This document shows, in pieces, positions 45,239-54,575 of a stretch of 64,000 nt of DNA. How positions within the stretch are numbered: position 1 is the stretch's first letter; the number at the start of each line of letters is the position of its first letter. The stretch covers positions 124,001-188,000 of the forward strand of contig JADJLB010000001.1 of assembly GCA_016705685.1 (NCBI GenBank), given 5' to 3'. The notes under the pieces are model-generated. The model worked only from the letters and a program-made list of their open reading frames with translations. It did no database searches and had not been told where the DNA came from. The position numbers and the translations under genes are program-made. The stretch comes from Propionivibrio sp. GTDB lineage: Bacteria > Pseudomonadota > Gammaproteobacteria > Burkholderiales > Rhodocyclaceae.

Positions 45239-45311
45239 GAAGAAAAGTCGGCCGTAGGTAATCCGAGGGTGGAATCCACGCGAGTGACTGAAGTTTGGAC
45301 CGGTTGGTCAG

Positions 45312-45339
45312 TTGACGAATCCCAATTTGGGACTATACT
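45312..45339 (+). promoter_or_regulatory. higBA promoter with embedded operator palindrome
   Basis: TTGACG (45312-45317) and TATACT (45334-45339) are 16 bases apart. The spacer holds the perfect inverted repeat TCCCAA-T-TTGGGA (45320-45332), a likely antitoxin operator. The predicted start of transcription falls at the toxin ATG 45346. Confidence 0.75.
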
Positions 45340-45345
45340 TTGCCA

Positions 45346-45651
45346 ATGCATATCGTCGCCGTTAAATTCTTGAGAGCCTTCTGGGAACTGCACCCGGACG
45401 CAGAGCAGCCACTCAAGTCTTGGATTCATGAAGCGAAAAAAGCAACTTGGGCGCGGCCAGCCCAGATCAAGGAGCAATACCGTAGTGCCAGCATTCTCAA
45501 AAACCAGCGCGTGGTGTTCAACATCAAAGGCAACGATTACCGCCTGGTTGTTTCAGTCGCGTATCAATTTCAGGCGGTCTACGTGAAATTCATTGGTACG
45601 CATAAGGCGTATGGCACGATAGACGCTGAAACAGTCGGAATGGAGGATTAA
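45346..45651 (+). CDS. higB: HigB-like RelE-superfamily toxin
   Basis: A 101-residue mRNA interferase of the HigB family. It has an N-terminal helix, KSWIHEAKKATWARPAQIKEQY, the VFNIKGNDYRLV strand and a C-terminal KFIGTHKAYGTID with the usual catalytic-type histidine. ATG 45346 has no ribosome site and lies 7 bases after the -10 box, so a leaderless message is likely. Toxin-first order with the antitoxin 2 bases downstream is typical of higBA. Confidence 0.88.
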   Translation: MHIVAVKFLRAFWELHPDAEQPLKSWIHEAKKATWARPAQIKEQYRSASILKNQRVVFNIKGNDYRLVVSVAYQFQAVYVKFIGTHKAYGTIDAETVGMED

Positions 45652-45653
45652 TC

Positions 45654-46034
45654 ATGGAAATTCGCCCGATCAAGACCGAAGACGACTACAAGGCGGCTCT
45701 CCGCGAGGTTTCTGCCTATTTCGATCACGAACCTGTCCCCGGCTCGGCCGAAGGCGATCGGTTTGAAGTGCTTCTTACGCTGGTTCAGTCCTACGAGGCG
45801 AAGCACTACCCAATCGATCTACCGGACCCGGTTGAAGCGATCAAATTCCGCATGGATCAGGCCGGGCTGACGGCCAAGGACCTGGTGCCATGTATCGGAA
45901 GGCTGAATCGTGTTTATGAGATCTTGAACCGCAAGCGGCCACTGACGCTGAACATGATCTGGAAATTGCACCAAGAACTGGGCATTCCTGCCGAAAGCCT
46001 GATTCAGCCGCCTAAATTGCCATTGGCGGCATAG
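45654..46034 (+). CDS. higA: HigA-like antitoxin with HTH
   Basis: A 126-residue antitoxin. The N-terminal acidic region (MEIRPIKTEDDYKAAL) is followed by an Xre-type helix-turn-helix (about residues 75-115, with GLTAKDLVPCIG and LTLNMIWKLHQELGIP). It is co-expressed with the toxin (2-base gap) and likely binds the palindrome in the promoter. A broken copy lies at 43036-43345. Confidence 0.9.
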   Translation: MEIRPIKTEDDYKAALREVSAYFDHEPVPGSAEGDRFEVLLTLVQSYEAKHYPIDLPDPVEAIKFRMDQAGLTAKDLVPCIGRLNRVYEILNRKRPLTLNMIWKLHQELGIPAESLIQPPKLPLAA

Positions 46035-46058
46035 GCCCAACCATGTTCTGCACAAGAC

Positions 46059-46166
46059 GATTGCAGCACGCATCGCATCGGTCAGACCTTCGGCTTGCTT
46101 CTGATCAAAGCCGGCTTCCTGCAATTTGCGAACAAATTTGTGGGTGTCAAAGGTGATTAAACTCAT
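46059..46166 (-). pseudogene. DUF1640-like gene fragment
   Basis: From ATG 46166 the first 35 or so codons ([20 protein letters not shown]) match the start of DUF1640 coiled-coil proteins. Similarity then ends and the frame runs into antisense higA sequence. It looks like a truncated remnant left by rearrangement. Confidence 0.55.
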
Positions 46167-46240
46167 GTGCCTCATCCTATCCGAGGGCAATGGCCCAGGT
46201 CAAAGTCGAAGCAAACTGCACGCGCAGCCGGATCAGCGGT

Positions 46241-46354
46241 GGCAGCAGCGATGCGCGCCGTATCGCCCGCCACGCCAGCCAGGAGATCGAAGGTCTCCTG
46301 GGCCATGTTGACGAACCGGAAATCATCCATCGCGACAATCTGATCCTGAACTGA
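46241..46354. repeat. proB 3'-end repeat, copy 3
   Basis: 114 bases aligned end to end with 42764-42877, including the TGA, with about ten changes. A terminator follows it directly, so this may be the original proB end, displaced by the inserted islets. Weaker similarity continues about 20 bases to the left. Confidence 0.88.
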
Positions 46355-46368
46355 ATTACCAGCCCAGT

Positions 46369-46393
46369 AAAAACCCGCGACTGCGGGGTTTTC
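46369..46393 (+). terminator. Terminator after proB tail copy 3
   Basis: The stem AAAACCCGC / GCGGGGTTTT (one bulged G) with a GACT loop and T-run lies 15 bases after the copy-3 stop codon. Confidence 0.75.
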
Positions 46394-46430
46394 TACATCT
46401 TGCCGGCGGATCAGAAATCGAGCCCAATAA

Positions 46431-46456
46431 AAAACGGGCACCGAAGTGCCCGTTTT
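46431..46456. terminator. Bidirectional terminator at porin 3' end
   Basis: An 11-bp perfect stem AAAACGGGCAC / GTGCCCGTTTT with a CGAA loop; A- and T-runs on both sides let it work for the minus-strand porin and for plus-strand transcripts. Confidence 0.88.
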
Positions 46457-46483
46457 CAATTCGAATACCGCGGTCAGGCGATA

Positions 46484-47650
46484 TTAGAAGGTGTGGCGGA
46501 TACCAGCGGCCCAGACTGTGGGATCGGAACCAGCGGCAAAACCACCACCGACAGCGCCAACGTTAAAGTCATAGACGGAGTTACTGTTGTTGTTGAGACG
46601 GCTATACGAGGCCTTGAGCATGGTGCGCTTGGAAAGCGAGTGCTCGTAGCCGATTTCATACAGCTTGGCGCCGGTATTTCTGTTGCTGGCTAAGAAATCG
46701 CCACCGGAACTCTGAGCCTGATAGTACTGGGCAATCAAACCGCCGTTGGAGGTGACCATGAATTTGCCACCGATTCCCCAGATGTTGCGACGCAGATCTG
46801 TGCCAACGTTTGCACGTTCGTAGTTGTTCTTGTTACGCTCGTACAAGCCGGTAATCTTGTGGCCACCGGTGAAGGTGTAAGCACCGGCCAAACGCCAGAT
46901 CGACGTCTTGTCCAAAGTTGCAGTGCCAGCCACATTGGTGTTGGCGCTGTCCAGATTGTTGTTCAGCTGGCCATAGGTCAAACCAACGAAGATCGGCCCG
47001 TTATTGTAGAAACCACCAATGTCATAAACACGGGTATTGATCGTGGCATTTGCTGTCGCGCTATCCAGCGACTTGTTTTCGCCCGACGAATAGGCAGCCA
47101 CGGCGTTGAAGCCTGACCAGGTCGGTGTGGCGTAAGCGATGGTGTTGGTCAAACGGGTATCGAAAACACCCGAGTTTGTCGCGTTGGCGGCACCAAGAGC
47201 TGAGGAGCCGGCGGTCTTGCCGATCAGCGAGGCATTGGCGCCTGGGCCGGTAGCGCCTGCGTTCAAATCAACAACCGCGCCAAGATAACGGGTCGGGCCG
47301 GTTATGTTACCCAGCTTGACGGTACCCCACTTATCGCCACTCAAACCGACAAAGCTGTCGCGAGCCAGGGATAAGGCGCCGGCGCTGTCAAAGCTGGCGC
47401 CTGATTCAAACTGGAAAATAGCCTTAAGGCCATTGCCCAGCGCTTCTTCACCCTTGAAACCGATCAGTGAAGAGTTGGTGTTAACACGCGTGAATGAACC
47501 ACGCTCGACATTTGAGCTATTAGCCGCACCTTTGGCACTGGCCACTTCAAACGTGGCATCGGCAACACCGTAGATGGTGACGTTGGTTTGCGCGAAGGCG
47601 GCGCCGGAAGCCAGACCGGCAACAGCCAGGGCGATTAATTTCTTTTGCAT
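46484..47650 (-). CDS. Outer-membrane porin, Gram-negative general type
   Basis: A 388-residue trimeric-type porin. The signal peptide (1-20, ending GAAFA) is followed by QTNVTIYGVADA, then alternating beta strands with loops rich in Asn/Ala/Gly. The C-terminus GIRHTF ends in Phe, as needed for BAM insertion. The ATG has AGAGGAG upstream. It is monocistronic with its own terminator. The pore specificity cannot be told from sequence. Confidence 0.93.
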   Translation of the reverse strand: MQKKLIALAVAGLASGAAFAQTNVTIYGVADATFEVASAKGAANSSNVERGSFTRVNTNSSLIGFKGEEALGNGLKAIFQFESGASFDSAGALSLARDSFVGLSGDKWGTVKLGNITGPTRYLGAVVDLNAGATGPGANASLIGKTAGSSALGAANATNSGVFDTRLTNTIAYATPTWSGFNAVAAYSSGENKSLDSATANATINTRVYDIGGFYNNGPIFVGLTYGQLNNNLDSANTNVAGTATLDKTSIWRLAGAYTFTGGHKITGLYERNKNNYERANVGTDLRRNIWGIGGKFMVTSNGGLIAQYYQAQSSGGDFLASNRNTGAKLYEIGYEHSLSKRTMLKASYSRLNNNSNSVYDFNVGAVGGGFAAGSDPTVWAAGIRHTF

Positions 47651-47843
47651 GGTGAATCTCCTCTAGGGTTGAGATCGGTGGTTTTTTTGAAGGCTCCACC
47701 AAACTGGACCTCTCATTGATGAGAAGCTGGACGAATGATGGCAAAGGCCGGAGGCTGGGGCAAGCCTGAAGCGAAGATTGGGCGTGCTGCCCTACCGATT
47801 TGTTGTGTTGATGCAACAAAGGCCGGCTGGCGCAGCGCTCCGC

Positions 47844-48641
47844 TTAGCTTACACAGGCAAACAGGGCGGCCAGGGCCGGCCCAGGCTGGGGGGCGCGCAT
47901 GAAGGCTTCGCCGACAAGGAAGGCATCAACACGGTGCTCACGCATCAACGCCACGTCTTGCGGCCCCAGGATGCCGCTTTCGGTAACGACAATGCGCCCG
48001 GTCGGGATGCGCGGCAGAAGATCGAGCGTGGTGCGCAGGCTGACCTCGAAACTGCGCAGGTTGCGGTTGTTGATGCCGATCAGCGGGGTTTGGAGTTGCA
48101 GCGCGAGATCGAGTTCGGCGCCGTTGTGCACTTCGACGAGCACGCTCATACCCAGACTGACGGCGATGGCCTCCAGATGGCGCAGGGTCGGCAAGTCCAG
48201 CGCGGCAACAATGAGCAGGATGGCGTCGGCGCCCAGAGCGCGGGCTTCATAGACCTGATACGCGTCGATCAGGAAGTCCTTGCGCAGCACCGGCAGCGCA
48301 CACGCCGCACGAGCCGCTTGGAGAAATTCCGGCGAGCCTTGAAAAAATTGCCGGTCGGTGAGGACCGACAGGCACGCCGCGCCGTGCGCGGCATAATCGG
48401 CTGCAATTGCGGCGGGCCTGAAGTCGGCGCGCAGCACGCCCTTCGACGGGCTGGCTTTCTTTATCTCGGCAATCACTGCGGGCTGGCCGGCAGCGATCTT
48501 GTCGCGAATGGCGCCGAGAAAATCGCGCGGCGCCGGCTGCGCTTCGGCTTCGGCGCGAATCACGGCGAGCGGCTTGATGGCTGCTGCTGCGGCCACTTCC
48601 TCGTGCTTGACAGCGAGAATTTTTTTGAGGATGTCGCTCAT
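47844..48641 (-). CDS. trpC: Indole-3-glycerol phosphate synthase
   Basis: A 265-residue TIM barrel enzyme of tryptophan synthesis, monofunctional. The motifs are [10 protein letters not shown] (near 59), LRKDFLID (near 116), GINNRNL and VTESGI. It is last in the trpE-G-D-C series. It starts 11 bases after the Uma2 gene and has a weak ribosome site inside that gene's end, so it may depend on coupling. Confidence 0.96.
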   Translation of the reverse strand: MSDILKKILAVKHEEVAAAAAIKPLAVIRAEAEAQPAPRDFLGAIRDKIAAGQPAVIAEIKKASPSKGVLRADFRPAAIAADYAAHGAACLSVLTDRQFFQGSPEFLQAARAACALPVLRKDFLIDAYQVYEARALGADAILLIVAALDLPTLRHLEAIAVSLGMSVLVEVHNGAELDLALQLQTPLIGINNRNLRSFEVSLRTTLDLLPRIPTGRIVVTESGILGPQDVALMREHRVDAFLVGEAFMRAPQPGPALAALFACVS

Positions 48642-48652
48642 GGATAATTGCT

Positions 48653-49264
48653 TCAGCGATCAACGACCTGGGGACGATCCTCCGGCCTGTCGTCTGGCGC
48701 CTCTTCCAGGGTATCGTCGAGCAATTCTCCGACATCGAGGTTCAGCGACAGTGAAGCGAGTTCGAGCGAGTCGCCGGGGCCGTACTCGTAGAGCACCCAG
48801 TGGTTTTCAGGATTACGGCGGAAGACCTCGATGCGCTGTAGCGCCACATCGATCAACACGTATTCGAGCAAACTTTCCAGTTTGCGATAAGCGGCAAACT
48901 TGACGCCCCGATCAAAGGCGGCTGTTGAATCGGAAAGCACCTCGACCAGCAGCAGCGGGTAACTCACGTAGGCCGGTGTTTGCCGGTCGCGCGCATCGCA
49001 GGTGACGACAACGTCGGGGTAGAAAAAGCAGTCCGCCGCCTCGATACGCGTCTTTACCGATTCGATGAAAACGCGGCAGGGGCTGCCTTTTAGCGCTTGG
49101 CGAAGCATCGTCGCGATATTAAGCGTCGCCACGTTATGCGATTGGCGCACGCCGACCATGGCGAAAACCTCGCCGGCGATGTATTCGTTACGCTCGGGTT
49201 GCGCTTCTTCCCAGGCGAGATAGGCGGCGGCGTCAAATCCGCCTTCGGTTTTCGGCAGGGCCAT
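48653..49264 (-). CDS. Uma2 family endonuclease-fold protein (DUF820)
   Basis: A 203-residue member of the Uma2/DUF820 PD-(D/E)XK family. Conserved parts are the opening [18 protein letters not shown], the FYPDVVVTC motif with its Asp, and [11 protein letters not shown] with the Glu, then a lysine (VKFAAYRKL) that completes the nuclease-like site. The biological role is unknown. It lies between trpD and trpC in the same direction with an AAGGAG site. The acidic Asp/Pro tail is unusual. It looks like an insertion into the trp operon. Confidence 0.88.
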   Translation of the reverse strand: MALPKTEGGFDAAAYLAWEEAQPERNEYIAGEVFAMVGVRQSHNVATLNIATMLRQALKGSPCRVFIESVKTRIEAADCFFYPDVVVTCDARDRQTPAYVSYPLLLVEVLSDSTAAFDRGVKFAAYRKLESLLEYVLIDVALQRIEVFRRNPENHWVLYEYGPGDSLELASLSLNLDVGELLDDTLEEAPDDRPEDRPQVVDR

Positions 49265-49302
49265 GTTGAAACTCCTTGCTCAGGTAATTGCCAACAGAGC
49301 GA

Positions 49303-50328
49303 TTATGCCGAAATTCGCCGGCTTAGCGCGGCAAACTCGTCGAGTTTGGCGCGTGCGGCGCCCGAGGCGATCGCTGCGAACGCCTGGTCGACGCCGTCGG
49401 CCAGGGTTTCGGCCAGACCGGCCACATAAATACTGGCGCCGGCGTTGAGCGCAACGATGTCGCGCGCCGCGCCGGGCTGGTTGTCCAGTGCGGCGAGCAG
49501 CGTGGTTTTCGATTCGTCGACGTTGGCCACGCGCAAGGCGCTCGGATCGTGCACGGCAAGCTTGAACTGTTCGGGATGGATGACGTACTCGGTGATCGCG
49601 CCATTGTTGAGCTCGCCGACCAGCGTCTCGCCGGAAATCGAGATTTCATCGAGCCCTTCGCGGCCAAACACGGTCAGCGCGCGCAAGCTGCCCAGACGCT
49701 GCAGGACACGAACCTGTATGCCAACGAGATCGGGATGGAATACGCCGAGCAGCTGATTGGCGGCACCGGCCGGGTTGGTCAGCGGGCCAAGGATGTTGAA
49801 GAGGGTGCGCACACCCAACTCGCGCCGGACCGGCGCGGCGTGCTTCATGGCGCTGTGGTGGTTGGGGGCAAACATGAAGCCGATGCCGACCTCGTCGATA
49901 CACCGCCCGACCTGCTGCGGCGTCAGGTTGATATTGACGCCCAGCGCTTCGAGAACGTCGGCACTGCCCGACTGCGAGGAGACCGAACGGCCACCGTGCT
50001 TGGCGACGCGCGCGCCGGCGGCAGCGGCGACGAACATGGCGGCGGTGGAAATGTTGAAGGTCTGCGCGCCGTCGCCACCGGTACCGCAGGTGTCGACGAG
50101 ATGCGTCGCGTCCTTCACCGCGACCTTGGTCGATAGCTCGCGCATCACCTGCGCCGCCGCGGTGATCTCGCCGATGCTCTCCTTCTTGACGCGCAAGCCG
50201 GTGATGATCGCCGCGATCATCACCGGCGAAACTTCGCCGCCCATGATCTGGCGCATCAGCGAGCTCATTTCATCGTGAAAGATTTCGCGGTGTTCGATGA
50301 TCCGCGTCAAGGCCTCCTGTGGCTTCAT
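49303..50328 (-). CDS. trpD: Anthranilate phosphoribosyltransferase
   Basis: A 341-residue enzyme adding phosphoribosyl to anthranilate. The PRPP site DTCGTGGDG (near 83), [18 protein letters not shown] and the anthranilate-binding [16 protein letters not shown] region are intact. It overlaps trpG by 4 bases. Confidence 0.97.
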   Translation of the reverse strand: MKPQEALTRIIEHREIFHDEMSSLMRQIMGGEVSPVMIAAIITGLRVKKESIGEITAAAQVMRELSTKVAVKDATHLVDTCGTGGDGAQTFNISTAAMFVAAAAGARVAKHGGRSVSSQSGSADVLEALGVNINLTPQQVGRCIDEVGIGFMFAPNHHSAMKHAAPVRRELGVRTLFNILGPLTNPAGAANQLLGVFHPDLVGIQVRVLQRLGSLRALTVFGREGLDEISISGETLVGELNNGAITEYVIHPEQFKLAVHDPSALRVANVDESKTTLLAALDNQPGAARDIVALNAGASIYVAGLAETLADGVDQAFAAIASGAARAKLDEFAALSRRISA

Positions 50329-50897
50329 TTGGCGTGCTCCTCAAGAAAGTTCTTCAGCATGTCGTGACCGCGCTCGGTCAGTATGGATTCGGGATGAAAC
50401 TGGACGCCCTCGACGGCCAGCGTCTTGTGGCGCACGCCCATGATTTCGTCATCATCGGTCCACGCCGTGATCTCCAGGCAATCGGGCAGGGAGTCGCGCT
50501 CGATGGCCAGCGAATGATAACGCGTACACACCAGCGGATTGGGCAGGCCGCGAAACACGCCGGCGTCAGTGTGGTGCACCGCCGACACCTTGCCGTGCAT
50601 CAGCTTCCGGGCATGGACGACTCGCCCGCCGAACGCCTCGCCGATGGCTTGATGCCCAAGGCATACCCCGAGGAGCGGTATCTTGCCGGCGAACTCGCCG
50701 ATCGCGCTCAGCACGATGCCTGCTTGCGACGGCGTGCCGGGGCCGGGCGAGATCACCAGATAGTCGGGGTCTAGCCGGGCAATCTCGGCCAGCGAAATGG
50801 CGTCGTTGCGGAACACTTGCACCTCCTGCCCCAACTCGCCGAAATACTGGACGATGTTGTAGGTGAAGGAGTCGTAGTTGTCGATCATCAGCAGCAT
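50325..50897 (-). CDS. trpG: Anthranilate synthase component II (glutamine amidotransferase)
   Basis: A 190-residue class I amidotransferase delivering ammonia to TrpE. It has the nucleophile Cys79 in GVCLGH, His and Glu in the C-terminal HPESILTE, and DNYDSFTYN at the start. It may also serve PabB. It overlaps trpD by 4 bases and is separated from trpE by the GxxExxY gene. Confidence 0.96.
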   Translation of the reverse strand: MLLMIDNYDSFTYNIVQYFGELGQEVQVFRNDAISLAEIARLDPDYLVISPGPGTPSQAGIVLSAIGEFAGKIPLLGVCLGHQAIGEAFGGRVVHARKLMHGKVSAVHHTDAGVFRGLPNPLVCTRYHSLAIERDSLPDCLEITAWTDDDEIMGVRHKTLAVEGVQFHPESILTERGHDMLKNFLEEHAK

Positions 50898-50907
50898 TGT
50901 CTATTAC

Positions 50908-50955
50908 CTCTTTCGACACAGAAAGCACAGAGACACAGAGGGCACGGAGAGATTC
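50908..50955. repeat. CACAGAG-type repeat, left flank of GxxExxY gene
   Basis: On the plus strand it runs TTTCGACACAG, then CACAGAGACACAGAG and GGCACGGAG. The reverse complement is close to the right-flank copy at 51336-51376, so the two form an imperfect inverted repeat of about 40 bases. Confidence 0.75.
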
Positions 50956-50958
50956 CTT

Positions 50959-51336
50959 TCAATAGCCGTTTGTGACGCGCCTGATCCCGTCCTTCAATAT
51001 CTTTTCGTTGAAATTGATAAGCAAACCAAAGCGCCGGTCAGTCAGGCGCAGATAAGTCAGCAGTTGAGCCATGTGTATGGGAAGCAACGCATCAACGGCT
51101 TTGATCTCAATAAGCAAACGATCTTCAACCAGAAGATCGAGCCGAAAACCATCACCCGGGGCCACTCCCTTGTATTCGAGCGGCACGGACTTCTGCCGCA
51201 CGACGGAAGATCCGCGCAACAACAGCTCCCGTTCCAGCGCCAACTCGTAAGCCGATTCCAGAAGCCCTGGTCCCAACAAGCGATGCACCTCAATCGCTGC
51301 GCCAATCACATCCCCGGAAAGTTCTTTATCATCCAC
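50959..51336 (-). CDS. GxxExxY protein (PD-(D/E)XK-like)
   Basis: A protein of about 125 residues. The name-giving motif is GLLESAYELAL. The fold core has FRLDLLVEDRLLIEIKAV (Asp ... Glu-x-Lys), and the C-terminal half has LLTYLRLTDRRFGLLINF, as in the family. Function unknown. GTG 51336 has GGAGG seven bases upstream and gives the standard start; the frame is open to a TTG at 51396 that overlaps the trpE stop but would translate the flanking repeat. It lies between trpE and trpG in the same direction, bounded by inverted repeats. Confidence 0.88.
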   Translation of the reverse strand: MDDKELSGDVIGAAIEVHRLLGPGLLESAYELALERELLLRGSSVVRQKSVPLEYKGVAPGDGFRLDLLVEDRLLIEIKAVDALLPIHMAQLLTYLRLTDRRFGLLINFNEKILKDGIRRVTNGY

Positions 51337-51376
51337 TCCGTGCCCTCCGTGCCTCTGTGATCTCTGTGTTGAAAGC
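51336..51376. repeat. CACAGAG-type repeat, right flank of GxxExxY gene
   Basis: On the minus strand it reads TTTCAACACAGAG, CACAGAGGCACGGAG and GGCACGGAG, ending at the GTG start of the GxxExxY gene. It also supplies that gene's ribosome site. Confidence 0.75.
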
Positions 51377-51392
51377 GGTTTACGGAATCCAG

Positions 51393-52892
51393 TCAATCCA
51401 TCTGCGTATCCAGCCCCTGCTCCGCCAGCTCCGCCGCGCGCAGGACGGCGCGTGCCTTGCTCTCCGTTTCATGCCATTCGGATGACGGGTCGGAATCGGC
51501 CACAATGCCGGCGCCGGCCTGCACGTGCAGTTTGCCGTCCTTGACGATGGCTGTGCGGATGGCTATGGCCAGATCCATGTCGCCATTGAACCCGAGATAA
51601 CCCACGGCGCCGGCATAAATGCCGCGCTTGATCGGTTCAAGTTCGTCAATGATTTCCATCGCCCGCACCTTGGGGGCACCGGATACGGTGCCGGCCGGAA
51701 AGGTCGCCTTCAGCACGTCCAGCGCATCCAGTTCCGCCTTGAGCTTGCCCTCGACGTTCGAAACAATGTGCATCACATGTGAATAGCGCTCGACGATCAT
51801 GTTCTCGGTGAGCTTGACGGTGCCGACCTGCGATACCCGTCCGGCATCGTTGCGCCCGAGGTCGAGCAACTGGACGTGTTCGGCGCGCTCCTTTTCATCC
51901 GCCAGCAGTTCTTCGGCCAGCGCCTGGTCCTCTTCGAACGAGGTGCCGCGTCGGCGCGTACCGGCGATCGGCCGCACGGTGACGAGCCGCTCACTCCCCT
52001 GGCTTTCGAGCCGCACCAGAATCTCGGGCGAGGCGCCGACGATGTGGAAGTCCTCAAGATCGAAGTAGAACATGTACGGCGACGGATTGAGCGAACGCAA
52101 CGACCGGTAGAGCGCCAGCGGGCTGGCGGCAAACGGCTTGCTCATGCGCTGCGAAATGACCACCTGCATGATGTCGCCTTCGGTGATGTAATGCTTGGCC
52201 TTGACGACGGCCTGCTTGAAGTGCGCTTCGCCGAACATGGACACCGCGGGTTGCGACGCACGCCGCGTTTCGGCGGGAATGCTCGCCGGCTCGCGCAGCC
52301 TGGCGAGCAGGGCTTTGAGACGCACTTGCGCCTTATGGTACGCGCCGGGAACGCCGGGTTCGGCAAACACGACCAGCGTGAGCTTGCCGGAGAGGTTATC
52401 GACGACGGCGATTTCCTCGGACAGGAGAAGCACGATGTCGGGCGTCCCGAGTTCGTCGGCGACTTCTCCGCTTTTGCGCGTGCGCGTCAGCCGCGTTTCG
52501 ATGTAGCGCACGGTATCGTAGCCAAAGCAGCCGACCAGGCCGCCGCAGAAGCGCGGCAGGCCGGCCGATGGCGCCGCCCGGAAACGCTTCATGAACTTGC
52601 CGATGAATTCAAGCGGATTGGTATCGTCTTCGCGTTCGGCAATGCGGTTGCCGGTCAGCACCAGGACCTGGTTGGCATTGACGACGATGCGCGTCGGGCT
52701 GGCCAGACCGATGATCGAGTAACGTCCGAAACGCTCGCCGCCTTGCACCGATTCGAGCAGATAGGTGTAAGGGGCGTTGGCCAGCTTCAGGTAGATCGAA
52801 AGCGGGGTATCGAGATCGGCAAAGGTCTCGAGGGTGACCGGGATACGGTTGTAGCCTGCAGCGGCAAGCCGGTTGAAATACGCTTCAGTCAT
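51393..52892 (-). CDS. trpE: Anthranilate synthase component I
   Basis: A 499-residue chorismate-using enzyme. The N-terminal half has the tryptophan feedback element ([15 protein letters not shown]). The catalytic half has [27 protein letters not shown] and [22 protein letters not shown] 52892 has GGAG upstream; an ATG six codons earlier lacks one. It is first in the trp series and feeds TrpG-dependent anthranilate formation. Confidence 0.97.
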   Translation of the reverse strand: MTEAYFNRLAAAGYNRIPVTLETFADLDTPLSIYLKLANAPYTYLLESVQGGERFGRYSIIGLASPTRIVVNANQVLVLTGNRIAEREDDTNPLEFIGKFMKRFRAAPSAGLPRFCGGLVGCFGYDTVRYIETRLTRTRKSGEVADELGTPDIVLLLSEEIAVVDNLSGKLTLVVFAEPGVPGAYHKAQVRLKALLARLREPASIPAETRRASQPAVSMFGEAHFKQAVVKAKHYITEGDIMQVVISQRMSKPFAASPLALYRSLRSLNPSPYMFYFDLEDFHIVGASPEILVRLESQGSERLVTVRPIAGTRRRGTSFEEDQALAEELLADEKERAEHVQLLDLGRNDAGRVSQVGTVKLTENMIVERYSHVMHIVSNVEGKLKAELDALDVLKATFPAGTVSGAPKVRAMEIIDELEPIKRGIYAGAVGYLGFNGDMDLAIAIRTAIVKDGKLHVQAGAGIVADSDPSSEWHETESKARAVLRAAELAEQGLDTQMD

Positions 52893-52954
52893 GAAAAACT
52901 CCACAAACAATTACTGCATCAAGAGGCACGGCACAATAGCTTGTGACGTGGCGA

Positions 52955-52992
52955 GGCATGGGTTCTACTGGCAGTAACGCCAGGGCCATGCC
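52955..52992. promoter_or_regulatory. Two-step hairpin in the trpE leader
   Basis: Outer arms GGCATGG / CCATGCC and inner arms CTGGC / GCCAG with an AGTAAC loop form a long hairpin about 60 bases before trpE. No Trp-rich leader peptide was seen, so classic attenuation is not supported. It could be a leader RNA structure or the terminator for a transcript from gph. Confidence 0.4.
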
Positions 52993-53038
52993 TCCGCCCA
53001 GCGAGCAGGCTGATGATGCAGATTGTCGTGAAGTAGGT

Positions 53039-53764
53039 TCATGCGCAAGAAATGAGTGGTGCGGTGATAAGGTTCCGGAGACGTTGCGCAGCTTCGGCAA
53101 CGGTGGAAACTATAGCATCACATTCCAGATCGTGCACGTCGAGTCCCTCGTTGTAGCCGTACGGGACGAGGAAGACATGACAGCCGGCGGCCCGGCCGGC
53201 GCGAAAATCATGGACCGAATCGCCGATCATTAATGTGTCCGCCGGGGAAACGCCCATGCGCCCACAGGCCCAGATCAGCGCCATGGGGTCCGGTTTCGGC
53301 TTCGGCAGAAGATCGCCGCTGACGACCACGTCGAAATAAGCGGCCAGCCCGGTCATTTTCAGCAGGGGCAGCGTAAAGGCGCCGGCTTTGTTGGTAATCA
53401 CCGCCAGCGGCAGGCCCATGGCCTTGAGTTTGTCCAGCCCGGCGATCACGCCGGGATACGGCTTGGAATTGCGGCCGTTCTCCCGCGCGTAGTGCCGCCT
53501 GAAGCTGTCCAGCGCTTCCTTCGGCGGCGCCGAGGCATTGTCGGCCGCCTCGAGCGAACCGGCCAGCACGCGTTTGACCAGATTGGGAATGCCCCGCCCG
53601 ACGTAGCTGCGGATCGCTTCCAGCGGCAACGCGGGACGTGCGAGGTCGTTTAGCATGGCGCAGGCGGCGGCATAGAGGTCCGGCACGGTGTCGAGCAGCG
53701 TGCCATCCAGATCGCACAGAACGGCGCCGACGGCCAGGGATTCAGTGGTGGCCGTTTGCTTCAT
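53039..53764 (-). CDS. gph: Phosphoglycolate phosphatase
   Basis: A 241-residue HAD phosphatase. Motif I is DLDGTLLDT (Asp nucleophile), motif II VITNK, and the end motif [16 protein letters not shown]. It removes 2-phosphoglycolate, the product of RuBisCO oxygenation, which fits the cbb genes elsewhere in the window. It overlaps rpe by 4 bases. Confidence 0.94.
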   Translation of the reverse strand: MKQTATTESLAVGAVLCDLDGTLLDTVPDLYAAACAMLNDLARPALPLEAIRSYVGRGIPNLVKRVLAGSLEAADNASAPPKEALDSFRRHYARENGRNSKPYPGVIAGLDKLKAMGLPLAVITNKAGAFTLPLLKMTGLAAYFDVVVSGDLLPKPKPDPMALIWACGRMGVSPADTLMIGDSVHDFRAGRAAGCHVFLVPYGYNEGLDVHDLECDAIVSTVAEAAQRLRNLITAPLISCA

Positions 53765-54465
53765 CGCGCGGCGACCGGAACGGTAGCCAGCTCGGCGCGC
53801 AATGCGGCAATGATGCTGTTGTAGCGCTGCGGATCGCTGTCCTTGGCGGCGCCATAAACGGCCGAGCCGGCAACGAAAGTATCGGCGCCGGCACGGGCGA
53901 TTTCGGCGATGTTGTCGACCTTCACACCGCCGTCGACTTCCAGGCGAATCCTGCGACCGCTCTCACGTTGGTAGGCATCGATTTTTGCCCGGGCCTTCCT
54001 GAGCTTGTCGAGCGTCGCCGGAATGAACTTCTGCCCGCCAAAACCGGGATTGACGCTCATCAGCAGCACGACATCGAGTTTGTCCATCACGTAATCCATG
54101 TGTTCGAGCGGTGTCGCCGGGTTGAATACCAGGCCGGCCTGGCAGCCGCATTCGCGGATCAGCGACAGGCTGCGGTCGATATGCTCCGAGGCCTCGGGAT
54201 GGAAGGTGATGACGTTTGCGCCGGCTTTGGCAAAATCCGGAATGATGCGATCGACCGGCTTGACCATCAGATGGACGTCGATGACCGCCTTGGTCAGCGG
54301 GCGTATGGCCTCGCAGACCAGCGGCCCGATAGTCAGGTTGGGTACGTAATGGTTGTCCATGACGTCGAAGTGAATCCAGTCGGCACCGGCGTCAATGACA
54401 TTGGTGATTTCTTCACCGAGCCGGGTGAAGTTTGCAGAAAGTATGCTGGGGGCAATGAAATACAT
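53761..54465 (-). CDS. rpe: Ribulose-phosphate 3-epimerase
   Basis: A 234-residue TIM barrel epimerase shared by the Calvin and pentose phosphate pathways. [13 protein letters not shown], the metal-site [11 protein letters not shown] and DVHLMVKP, and [11 protein letters not shown] and EVDGGV are present. It is first of rpe-gph and lies 110 bases after the HD-GYP gene. Confidence 0.97.
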   Translation of the reverse strand: MYFIAPSILSANFTRLGEEITNVIDAGADWIHFDVMDNHYVPNLTIGPLVCEAIRPLTKAVIDVHLMVKPVDRIIPDFAKAGANVITFHPEASEHIDRSLSLIRECGCQAGLVFNPATPLEHMDYVMDKLDVVLLMSVNPGFGGQKFIPATLDKLRKARAKIDAYQRESGRRIRLEVDGGVKVDNIAEIARAGADTFVAGSAVYGAAKDSDPQRYNSIIAALRAELATVPVAAR

Positions 54466-54575
54466 GGCGGCGGCCTAGAAGCGGCTGAAAGTGATTGAAA
54501 GAAGGAAGTTCGCATTCTACCGCGAAAGGCGCATTTGCCGGGGCCGTCGTGCGCCCTGGCGTCCCGCTCGGGCGC

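Noticed and set aside
45819-46190. 123-codon minus-strand frame overlapping higA
   Set aside because: Only its first 35 or so codons resemble a known family (DUF1640); the rest is antisense higA, so it is listed as a fragment and not as a gene.
52885-53100. Small minus-strand frame overlapping the trpE start as a leader peptide
   Set aside because: It has no Trp codon cluster and its best ATG has poor ribosome-site spacing; not enough to call a leader peptide.
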